Assembly: GCA_024636105.1 (NCBI GenBank)
Contig: JAGXHO010000118.1
Coordinates: 1 to 6,139, forward strand
Reading direction: 5' to 3'
Length of the DNA: 6,139 nt
Origin: Trueperaceae bacterium
GTDB lineage: Bacteria; Deinococcota; Deinococci; Deinococcales; Trueperaceae
Part shown: positions 1 through 5,824 of the stretch, one piece after another
How the letters are laid out: every line of letters begins with the position of its first letter
How positions within the stretch are numbered: position 1 is the stretch's first letter
Notes under the pieces: model-generated
What the model saw: only the letters and a program-made list of their open reading frames with translations
Told to the model about the DNA's origin: nothing
The model's database searches: none
Program-made: the position numbers and the translations under genes

Positions 1-2204
1 ATGCACGGACCGTCGCGCAGAGCGACGACGTCCGCCTCGACGAGGCGCCCGTCGGCCCAGCGCACGCCGACCTCGAAGCCGCCGCGGGCCCGCAGACCGG
101 CCACCCGGCCCGTGGCCCACGCCGTCGGCAATGCCGGCAGCAGGTCGAGGCGGCCCTCGTGCGATTGCAGCAGCATCTCGGCCACCGCCGCCGTCGCGCC
201 GGCGTTGCCGTCGAGCTGGAACACGAACGGCGGATGCCCGCGGTAGTAGTGCATGTCGAACAAGTTCGCCTCCGTGTGGACGCGCAGCAAGTGCATCAAG
301 TGCGCGTGGGCACCGTCGCCGTCGCGGAAGCGGGCGGCGAGCCCCATCGCCCAGGCGCGGCTCCAGCCGCTCTGGCCGCTACCGGCGGCGATGCGGCGAT
401 CGAGCGCCGTGCGCGCGGCCGCGAAGAGATCCGGGGTCTTCGCTTCGGTGATGCCGTCGTCGGGGAACACGGCGAACAGGTGCGAGAGGTGGCGGTGCGC
501 CGGCTCCCACTCTTCGAAATCCTCCGCCCACTCCTGGAGCTGCCCGTGGCGACCGACGCGCAGGGGCGGTAGCCGACCGAGCGCCGCGGCGACCTCGTCC
601 TCGAAGGGTCCGTGCACCCCTAGGACCTCGGCGGCGGCGAGGCAGCGCCGGAACAGCGCCGCGACGATCTGCACGTCCATCGCCGGGCTCATGCAGAGCG
701 CGGCGCGCTTGCCGTCGGCGTCCAGGTACGAGTTCTCGGGCGAGTGCGAGGGTCCGAACTGGAGCACGCCCTCGTCGTCCTCGACCAGGAAGTCGAGCAC
801 GAAGCGCGCGGCCTCCTTCAGCACCGGATGGGCGCGCTCGCGCAGGAACGTGCGGTCGCCACCGAAGGCGTAGTGCTCCCAGAGGTGCAGGCTCAGCCAC
901 GCCGCGCCGGTGGGCCACAGGCCGCACCAGACGTTGTCCAGTGGCGCCGCGTCCCCCCATAGGTCGACGTTGTGGTGCGCGACGAAGCCGCGGCAGCCGT
1001 AATGGCGCTCCGCGACCTCCCGACCGGACGCCCGTACCCGATCGATCAAGTCGAACAGCGGTTCATGGCAGTCCGCCAGGTTCCAGACCTCCGCCGGCCA
1101 GTAGTTCATCTGCAGGTTGATGTTGATCGTGTACTTGCTGTTCCAGGCCGGCATCATCGCGTCGTTCCAGACGCCCTGGAGGTTGGCCGCTGCGCTCCCT
1201 GGGCGGCTGCTGCCCAGCAGCAGGTAGCGGCCGAAGTGCGCATGGAGCACCTCGAGCCCGAGATCGGTGCCGCCGTCCTTCACGCGCTCCAGGCGAACGT
1301 CGATTGGAGACGCCGCGTGGGCGTCGGCGTCCGGATCGTGGAGCTCGAAGCTGGCGCGGCCGAAGGCGCGGGCGTGCTCGTCCACGTGGTCGGCGCGCAG
1401 GGCCGTGAAGCCGCGGGCACCGGCCCGCTCCGCATCGGCGCAGGCGCGCTCGAGGGGCCGCGCGTGTCGGAAGTCGGTGGCGGCGGCGACGACGAGGGTG
1501 GCGGCGGACGCACCCCGCACGATCAGGTGGTCGCCGGCGGTCTCGACCGTGCCCCCGTCCGTGTGCACGTCGAGCACCGCGACGAACGCGCTCCCGCGCG
1601 TGCCGCAGCGGCCGACGAGCGCTTGCCGGTGGCCCGAGAGGCGCTCCGTCGCAGCGTCCCAAGCGCGCGTGAGCCGCGCGGCAAGCGCGACGCCGGCGGC
1701 GCGGTCGGACTCGATGCGCACGACGACGATGTCGTCGACCGCGCTGGCGAAGACGGTGCGCTGGAGCGTCTCGGCGCCGTCGCGGTAGCGGACGCTCGCG
1801 ACCCCGGTCTCGAGGTCGAGCTCGCGACGGTAGTCGAACCAGGGCCGGCCCCCGCGGCCGAGAGAGGTCAGCTCCAGCGTGCCGAGCGGAAGGTACGACT
1901 GCAGCCGGTTCGGCATCCCGAACTGGGTGAACTCGGCGAGCTCCTGCGCTTCCTGGACCCGCCGCTCGGCGAGCAACCGACGGATCTCGTCGAGGTAGCG
2001 GCGCGCGTCGGGGTTGGTGCGGTCCGCGGGGCCGCGCTGCCAGACGGAGTCCTCGTTGAGGGCGATGGTCTCGCGATGGACCCCTCCGAACACCATGGCG
2101 CCGAGGCGGCCGTTCCCCACCGGGAGCGCGTGGATCCACCGGTCGGCAGGACGTGCGAACCACAGGACCGGTGGACGCGGTCGATCGGTCGCTGGGTTCG
2201 GCAT
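1..2204 (-). CDS. GH95 family alpha-L-fucosidase / alpha-L-galactosidase (3' end off the left edge)
   Basis: Exo-glycosidase predicted to remove terminal alpha-L-fucose or alpha-L-galactose from oligosaccharides by the inverting GH95 mechanism. Seen: 734 residues in one unbroken frame. Family blocks occur in order: [14 protein letters not shown] (28-41) and LNEDSVW (49-55) in the N-terminal beta domain, then the (alpha/alpha)6 barrel with [32 protein letters not shown] (from 358), a SPEN block containing E490, [28 protein letters not shown] and FQLDGNAG containing D665. By family knowledge E490 is the likely general acid, and N361, N363 and D665 the likely water-activating set. T359 stands where Bifidobacterium AfcA has a substrate-recognising His (see findings). 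The family usually runs 750-800 residues, so only the C-terminal beta-domain tail is missing. No signal peptide is visible, so action in the cytoplasm on imported oligosaccharide is inferred. The ATG is preceded by AGGGGGG at 8 nt; an in-frame stop lies at 2274-2276. Family assignment is very secure; sugar specificity is not. Confidence 0.95.
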   Translation of the reverse strand, partial: MPNPATDRPRPPVLWFARPADRWIHALPVGNGRLGAMVFGGVHRETIALNEDSVWQRGPADRTNPDARRYLDEIRRLLAERRVQEAQELAEFTQFGMPNRLQSYLPLGTLELTSLGRGGRPWFDYRRELDLETGVASVRYRDGAETLQRTVFASAVDDIVVVRIESDRAAGVALAARLTRAWDAATERLSGHRQALVGRCGTRGSAFVAVLDVHTDGGTVETAGDHLIVRGASAATLVVAAATDFRHARPLERACADAERAGARGFTALRADHVDEHARAFGRASFELHDPDADAHAASPIDVRLERVKDGGTDLGLEVLHAHFGRYLLLGSSRPGSAAANLQGVWNDAMMPAWNSKYTININLQMNYWPAEVWNLADCHEPLFDLIDRVRASGREVAERHYGCRGFVAHHNVDLWGDAAPLDNVWCGLWPTGAAWLSLHLWEHYAFGGDRTFLRERAHPVLKEAARFVLDFLVEDDEGVLQFGPSHSPENSYLDADGKRAALCMSPAMDVQIVAALFRRCLAAAEVLGVHGPFEDEVAAALGRLPPLRVGRHGQLQEWAEDFEEWEPAHRHLSHLFAVFPDDGITEAKTPDLFAAARTALDRRIAAGSGQSGWSRAWAMGLAARFRDGDGAHAHLMHLLRVHTEANLFDMHYYRGHPPFVFQLDGNAGATAAVAEMLLQSHEGRLDLLPALPTAWATGRVAGLRARGGFEVGVRWADGRLVEADVVALRDGPC

Positions 2205-2212
2205 GCCGCGCA

Positions 2213-2219
2213 CCCCCCT
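2213..2219 (-). promoter_or_regulatory. Shine-Dalgarno site of the GH95 gene
   Basis: AGGGGGG on the minus strand, 8 nt before the ATG at 2204. It decides the start: the in-frame GTG at 2213-2211 overlaps the purine run and would have no spacer. Confidence 0.7.
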
Positions 2220-2232
2220 GACTCGTTCTGGT

Positions 2233-2247
2233 TGGCCTCGAAGGCCA
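2233..2247 (-). other. Small perfect hairpin in the GH95 leader
   Basis: A 6-bp perfect stem with a three-base loop (TGGCCT-TCG-AGGCCA on the minus strand) sits between the predicted promoter and the ribosome binding site, about 29 nt before the start codon. It could stabilise the mRNA 5' end or be a chance repeat in GC-rich DNA. No U-run follows, so it is not an intrinsic terminator. Confidence 0.3.
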
Positions 2248-2262
2248 CCGTAGCTGGACGTT

Positions 2263-2282
2263 GAGGTATAACCTTATACCTC
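2263..2282. promoter_or_regulatory. Perfect 20-bp interrupted palindrome, probable operator
   Basis: GAGGTATAA and TTATACCTC are exact reverse complements of 9 bases each, separated by CC. The element is AT-rich compared with its surroundings and covers the predicted -10 box of the GH95 gene, the usual position of a repressor operator. The only regulator gene in view is the divergent LacI-family gene, its most likely partner. The centre is CC/GG rather than the CG step typical of LacI-family operators, so a GntR-type or other regulator encoded elsewhere remains possible. Confidence 0.7.
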
Positions 2283-2299
2283 CCCAAACGGTGTGTCAA
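2273..2299 (-). promoter_or_regulatory. Predicted sigma70-type promoter of the GH95 gene
   Basis: On the minus strand a perfect TTGACA (2299-2294) is followed after 15 bases by TATAAG (2278-2273). The spacer is two bases shorter than the optimum of 17, which weakens the call. The -10 lies inside the 2263-2282 palindrome, so a bound protein would block polymerase. A transcript starting just after it would have a leader of roughly 60 nt. Confidence 0.5.
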
Positions 2300-2408
2300 A
2301 CAGGCGTGCGCCACGGGTCGGCGTTCATGAGGAGATGCGTTTGCCGCGCCTCAGCGGATCCGCGCTCGATCGTTGCGAAGCAGCGCGCGCGGTTTGCATT
2401 TCGGTTCT

Positions 2409-2435
2409 TCGACATCCGTCGCTGCGTGGTATATC
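2409..2435 (+). promoter_or_regulatory. Weak candidate promoter of the LacI-family gene
   Basis: TCGACA (2409-2414, five of six bases of the -35 consensus) is followed after 15 bases by TATATC (2430-2435), in the most AT-rich part of the upstream region. It lies about 110 bp before the predicted start at 2544. The short spacer and imperfect boxes make this tentative. Confidence 0.3.
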
Positions 2436-2445
2436 GATAGTCGTG
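2426..2445. promoter_or_regulatory. Possible degenerate second copy of the operator
   Basis: GTGGTATAT matches seven of nine bases of the left arm of the 2263-2282 palindrome. The right arm is poor (4 of 9), giving 12 of 20 overall. The centre is CG, inside the small palindrome TATCGATA (2432-2439). It overlaps the candidate -10 of the LacI-family gene, as an autoregulatory site would. Tentative. Confidence 0.25.
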
Positions 2446-2459
2446 ATTCGTTCTCGCCC

Positions 2460-2477
2460 AACCACGACCACGTGGTT
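2460..2477. repeat. Short inverted repeat upstream of the LacI-family gene
   Basis: AACCACG and CGTGGTT are exact inverted arms around ACCA. Within the same element ACCACGTGGT (2467-2476) is a perfect palindrome with a central CG step, the feature LacI-family proteins with a leucine hinge usually need. It could be an autoregulatory operator downstream of the promoter, an mRNA leader hairpin, or chance. Confidence 0.3.
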
Positions 2478-2533
2478 CCGGAGCATCGTCGTCGTGGCCG
2501 ACGCGCCGCGCTTCGATCCGAGCTCCGAGCTGC

Positions 2534-2537
2534 GGAG
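2534..2537 (+). promoter_or_regulatory. Shine-Dalgarno site of the LacI-family gene
   Basis: GGAG ends 6 nt before the ATG at 2544. This supports the 351-residue product over an in-frame ATG at 2373, which would add 57 residues with no resemblance to the family ahead of the DNA-binding domain. Confidence 0.65.
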
Positions 2538-2543
2538 CAGGTC

Positions 2544-3599
2544 ATGAGCGATGCGAAGCATTCGGCACCGAGCGCACGGTCCACCCGTCCGCCGACGCTC
2601 AAGGACGTCGCCAAAGAGGCGGGCGTCTCCGTCGGGATGGCGAGTCGGGTCCTGGGCGACTATGGCTCCTTCAGCGACGCCACTCGCGTGCGGGTGGTCG
2701 AGGCAGCACGCTCGCTCTCGTACCGCCCGAACGCCGTCGCGCGGTCGCTGCGGGTTGGCCGCACGAAGGCCTTGGGCTTGGCGGTCACCAACATCTCGAG
2801 CTACCACTGGATCACCTTCATCCGCGGCGTCGAGGCGGCCGCGAGCGACCATGGGTACCAAGTGATCCTTGGGCACACCGGCGACGACCCTGCGCGCGAG
2901 CGTGACCACATCCGCGCCCTGTACGAGCGCAACGTCGACGGCCTGATCATCGCGCCCACCCGGGAGAACGAGTCGCGCATCGGCGACCTCGTCGAGGCCG
3001 GGTTCCCGGTCGTGGTCACGGAGTCCTCGGCCATCGCGATCCAGGCACCGTGCATCAACATCGCCGATCACCGCGCCGCGTACTCCGCGACGACGTACCT
3101 TCTCGGCCTGGGCCACGAGCGGATCGGCACCGTGGCGGGCGACCAAGCCCTGGCCTCGGGGGTGGATCGCCTGGGCGGGTACCTCGACGCCCTCCGGGAC
3201 CGTGGGATCGAGGCGGACGGCGCTCTCGTGGGGTACGGCGAGTACCGGTTCGAGCCCGCGTTCGCCGAGACCGACCGCTTGATGAGCCTTCCCGAGCCGC
3301 CCACCGCGCTGCTCGTAGCCAACGAGACGATGCTCGGAGCGGCCCTTCAATGCCTGAAGGAGCGGGGCCTGCGCGTCGGCGAGGACGTCTCGCTCGTCGC
3401 CTTCGACGATCCGCCATGGGCGACGTTCGTATCGCCGTCGATCACGACGATCCGAACGCCGCGCGAACGCATGGGGGCGATGGCGGTCCACATGCTCGTC
3501 GCCATGCTCGAGGCAGGGCCGGACCGCGTCCCGCACCGAGAACTGCGCGTCGTCGAGTCCGAACTCGTCGTCCGCGAGAGCTGCCGCGCTCGGTCGTGA
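2544..3599 (+). CDS. LacI-family transcriptional repressor
   Basis: Predicted sugar-responsive DNA-binding regulator, 351 residues, normal for the family. Seen: an N-terminal helix-turn-helix (TLKDVAKEAGVSVGMASRVL, 18-37), the second part of the headpiece (SDATRVRVVEAARSLSYRPN, 44-63) and the hinge AVARSL (64-69) with the conserved minor-groove leucine L69. A periplasmic-binding-protein-like sensor domain starts near residue 75. Its conserved C-terminal blocks VAFDDPPW (285-292) and SPSITTIRTP (297-306) are present. The recognition helix is unusual: family members usually read VSxATVSRVL, while here it is VSVGMASRVL, so the target sequence may differ from common LacI sites. It is divergent from the GH95 gene and convergent with the aldo/keto reductase operon, so control of this local pathway by free sugar or a pathway intermediate is inferred. 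The effector cannot be read from the sequence. Confidence 0.95.
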   Translation: MSDAKHSAPSARSTRPPTLKDVAKEAGVSVGMASRVLGDYGSFSDATRVRVVEAARSLSYRPNAVARSLRVGRTKALGLAVTNISSYHWITFIRGVEAAASDHGYQVILGHTGDDPARERDHIRALYERNVDGLIIAPTRENESRIGDLVEAGFPVVVTESSAIAIQAPCINIADHRAAYSATTYLLGLGHERIGTVAGDQALASGVDRLGGYLDALRDRGIEADGALVGYGEYRFEPAFAETDRLMSLPEPPTALLVANETMLGAALQCLKERGLRVGEDVSLVAFDDPPWATFVSPSITTIRTPRERMGAMAVHMLVAMLEAGPDRVPHRELRVVESELVVRESCRARS

Positions 3600-3638
3600 C
3601 GGCAGCCTGCGTCGTGCCCGCGGCGGCCGGGTTCGACG
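3600..3638. other. Convergent intergenic gap without a clear terminator
   Basis: Thirty-nine bases separate the stop codons of the LacI-family gene and the M24 gene. The GC-rich stretch can form only a weak 6-bp stem (GGCCGG with CCGGCC, running past the M24 stop codon) with a long loop and no T-run. Termination here would need Rho or readthrough into the opposing gene. Confidence 0.5.
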
Positions 3639-4958
3639 CTATGCCGGCCCGGCGCCGACGAGGGTTTCCGTCGCATCGAGGTCGAGCGGCGCCCCGTCGT
3701 TGAAGTTCTCGATCCCGCTCTCGGTGATGGCGACGGTGTCTTCGACCCGCAGGTAGCGGCGCTCCTCCGGGATGATCAGCTGCGGGTCGACGGTGAGCAC
3801 CAGCCCCGGCTCCATGATGCGCCCGCGGTAGTTGCCGACGTCGTGCACCGCCATGCCCACCGAATGCGACAGATGGTGCGGGAAGACGAGGGAGCGCTGG
3901 GCGGCTTCGGCGTAGATCGCCTTGGACCAGCGCGTGCGCTCGACGACGGGCGCCATGTCGGCCGCCGCCTCGTCCTGGACCTGCTCGCGGGTGACGCCCG
4001 GGCGCAGGCGCCGCAACAGCGCGCGGTGGTACTCGACGATGAAGCCGTAGAGTTCGCGCTGGACCGCGTCGTAGCGACCGTTCACCGGCCAGATGCGGGT
4101 GATGTCGCTCGCGTAGTAGCGGTAGTCCGGGCCGCAGTCGACGAGGACCAGGTCGCCGTCCACGAGCTCCGCGTCGTTCGCGCCGTAGTGGCCGTACCAG
4201 GCGTTGTCCCCGCCCGCCACGATCGCCCGGTACGCCACGTCGCGCGCACCGCCGTCGAGGTACACGAAGCGCATCTCGGCGTCGAGCTGGTACTCCATCA
4301 CGCCGGGCCGGGTGCGCCGCATCGCGGCCAGCAGCGCGTCCGCCGCCAGCGTGCCGGAGCGCCGGAGCAACGCGAGCTCGGCCGGGCTCTTGATCAGCCG
4401 TAGCTCGTCGAGCAGCGGCGCCAGGTCGTGCACGCTGGCGGCAGGCAGCCGCTCGCGCAGCAGGCGCACGAACCAGCGGTGCCGGTCCGGTCGACCGTCC
4501 CACGGGTCGGAGGAGCGCTCTTGAGCGGAGCGCTGCAGCGTGTCCCAGCTCTGCACCGCCCCCTCGCCGGCCCGCAGCGGCGTCCAGACGTGGCGCACGC
4601 GCTCCAGGAAGGTGGCGAGCTGGTCGACGGCGTGCACCGCGTCGACGCCGGTCGCCGCGCGCGCCGCCTCGGGGTCCATCGCGCTGACCAGCGGCCCCTC
4701 GCGTTCGCGCCGCTCCGGCGACTGGTACGGAAGGAACAGGTGCGTGCTCCCGTCGCGGGCGTCGACCGCCAGGTACGCGTGGGGCGTCTCGATGCCGCAC
4801 AGGTACATGAGGTCGTTGTGTTGCCGGAACACCCCGTGGATCGACTCCTTGGGCGCCCCCTGCAGCAGGGCCACGCCTGCCGCGCCCTCGGGCCCGCTCC
4901 CACGCAGCGCCTCGACCAGGCGTGCGCGCCGTTCGCGTCGTTCCTCGTTGGTGATCAT
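3639..4958 (-). CDS. M24B metallopeptidase, aminopeptidase P-like (Xaa-Pro aminopeptidase family)
   Basis: Predicted cytoplasmic two-metal hydrolase of the pita-bread fold, 439 residues, close to E. coli PepP (441). Seen: an aminopeptidase P N-terminal domain with FRQHNDLMYLCGI early in the protein, then the M24 catalytic domain. Metal-site residues by alignment with PepP are D274 and D285 (VDCG through SDITR), H365 in PHHLSHSVG, D391 in LTVDPQL and E406 in LRVEDTV. The shuttle and substrate histidines H361 and H372 are also present. D391 replaces the Glu normally found at that ligand position. The ATG at 4958 overlaps the stop of the upstream lactonase gene as ATGA, and GAGAGGA lies 9 nt before it, so translational coupling is likely. 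Known members cleave Xaa-Pro bonds or act on small C-N substrates. Why one is coupled to sugar oxidation genes is unknown. Family certain, substrate uncertain. Confidence 0.92.
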   Translation of the reverse strand: MITNEERRERRARLVEALRGSGPEGAAGVALLQGAPKESIHGVFRQHNDLMYLCGIETPHAYLAVDARDGSTHLFLPYQSPERREREGPLVSAMDPEAARAATGVDAVHAVDQLATFLERVRHVWTPLRAGEGAVQSWDTLQRSAQERSSDPWDGRPDRHRWFVRLLRERLPAASVHDLAPLLDELRLIKSPAELALLRRSGTLAADALLAAMRRTRPGVMEYQLDAEMRFVYLDGGARDVAYRAIVAGGDNAWYGHYGANDAELVDGDLVLVDCGPDYRYYASDITRIWPVNGRYDAVQRELYGFIVEYHRALLRRLRPGVTREQVQDEAAADMAPVVERTRWSKAIYAEAAQRSLVFPHHLSHSVGMAVHDVGNYRGRIMEPGLVLTVDPQLIIPEERRYLRVEDTVAITESGIENFNDGAPLDLDATETLVGAGPA

Positions 4959-5824
4959 GCGACCCCGTCCTCTCCCTGGCCCAAGCGGTACCAGGCCCGC
5001 GCAGTGCTTTCGAGCAGCGCCCGCCGTTCGTCGGGCGAGAGCGCCGCGGCGTAGTCGGCGACGAGCCCCAGGTTCACGGCGTACGACGCGGCCAGCGTGC
5101 ACACCGGCCAATCCGATCCCACCATGCAACGCGAGGGGCCAAACGCCTCGACCACGACATCCAGGAACGGCGCGACCTCGTCGGCCCGCCAGTGGCGCCA
5201 GTCGCCCTCGGTGAGCAGGCCCGAGAGCTTGCAGGCGACGTTCGGTCGCTCGGCCAGCACCCGCATACCCGCCGCCCACCGGCGCCGCCGCTCCACGACC
5301 GGTTCGCCCGCTGTGGCGTCGCGCGGCGGCTTGCCGATGTGGTCGACCACGAAGCGCACGGCGGGGAAGGCGTCGACCAGGGCGGTGGCGGCCGGCAGGT
5401 GCTCCGGGCGCACCAGCAGGTCGTAGGCGGCGTCGACGCTCGCCGCGGCCGCGACGAGGCGGCGGTGCTCCGTGCTCGCGGCGAAGTCCGGGTCGGGCAC
5501 GTCGTGGAGGACCTCGCGGAGCCCCACGAAGCGCGGGTGGCGCGCGAAGGCCTCCACGGTGGCCTCCAGGGCGGGGTCGCGCGCGTCCGCCCAGCCGACC
5601 ACCCCTAGGATGAGCGGATGGGCGTCGGCGATCGCGAGCAGCCGCTCCGTCTCGTGAACGGTTCGGCGCGCCTGCACCGCGATGGTGCCGACCACGCCTG
5701 CGTCGCGGGCGAGCGCCTCGAGGTCCGTCGCGGTGAAGTCGCGCGCGAGCACGTCCATCTCCGGCGTCATCCAGTCGAGCTCGACCGGGTCGTAGCGCCA
5801 CAGGTGGTGGTGGGCGTCGATCAC
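4955..5824 (-). CDS. COG3618 amidohydrolase, probable L-fucono/L-galactono-1,5-lactonase
   Basis: Predicted metal-dependent TIM-barrel hydrolase of 289 residues, typical for the group, which includes characterised L-fuconolactonase and L-rhamnonolactonase. Expected role: open the aldonolactone made by the upstream dehydrogenase to the aldonate. Seen: the N-terminal IDAHHHLW (2-9) with the H5-x-H7 metal motif, GLRE (101-104), VVDHIGKPP (159-167) with H162, ACKLSGL (197-203) and MVGSDWPVC (234-242) with the catalytic-type D238. The start chosen is GTG at 5824, because it gives the usual family start just before the HxH motif, overlaps the upstream stop as GTGA, and has AGAGGGG 5 nt upstream. 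The stop overlaps the M24 start as ATGA. A dicarboxylate lactonase or other COG3618 activity is possible; the neighbouring dehydrogenase and GH95 favour a 6-deoxy-L-galactose or L-galactose lactone. Confidence 0.88.
   Translation of the reverse strand: MIDAHHHLWRYDPVELDWMTPEMDVLARDFTATDLEALARDAGVVGTIAVQARRTVHETERLLAIADAHPLILGVVGWADARDPALEATVEAFARHPRFVGLREVLHDVPDPDFAASTEHRRLVAAAASVDAAYDLLVRPEHLPAATALVDAFPAVRFVVDHIGKPPRDATAGEPVVERRRRWAAGMRVLAERPNVACKLSGLLTEGDWRHWRADEVAPFLDVVVEAFGPSRCMVGSDWPVCTLAASYAVNLGLVADYAAALSPDERRALLESTARAWYRLGQGEDGVA

Noticed and set aside
379..960. 193-residue minus-strand frame within the GH95 region, suggesting a separate gene or frameshift
   Set aside because: It is in a different frame from GH95. 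Direct translation of the GH95 frame is continuous from 2204 to the edge with all conserved blocks, so there is no frameshift.
972..2264. 430-residue plus-strand open frame opposite the GH95 gene
   Set aside because: Low-complexity Ala/Arg/Glu/Val-rich product with no recognisable motif. The minus-strand frame carries every GH95 family block, so this is a GC-rich shadow frame.
2373..2543. Upstream ATG giving a 408-residue LacI-family protein
   Set aside because: The extra 57 residues do not resemble the family and cover probable control elements. The ATG at 2544 has a good Shine-Dalgarno site.
2293..2547. 84-codon plus-strand frame ending in an ATGA overlap with the LacI-family start
   Set aside because: Third-position base choice in its first half is not the strong G/C bias of the real genes, no motif is seen, and spacing to any ribosome site is poor. 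An ATGA start stops any frame running into it in that phase, so the overlap carries little weight.
3623..3654. Possible terminator hairpin GGCCGG/CCGGCC between the convergent genes
   Set aside because: Only 6 bp of stem, a long loop, no T-run, and overlap with the M24 stop and last codons.
4959..5801. N-terminal extension of the M24 frame to a 720-residue protein starting at 5801
   Set aside because: The added part is an Arg/Gly/Ala-rich shadow of the lactonase gene. The ATG at 4958 has a ribosome binding site, an ATGA overlap, and gives the normal family length.
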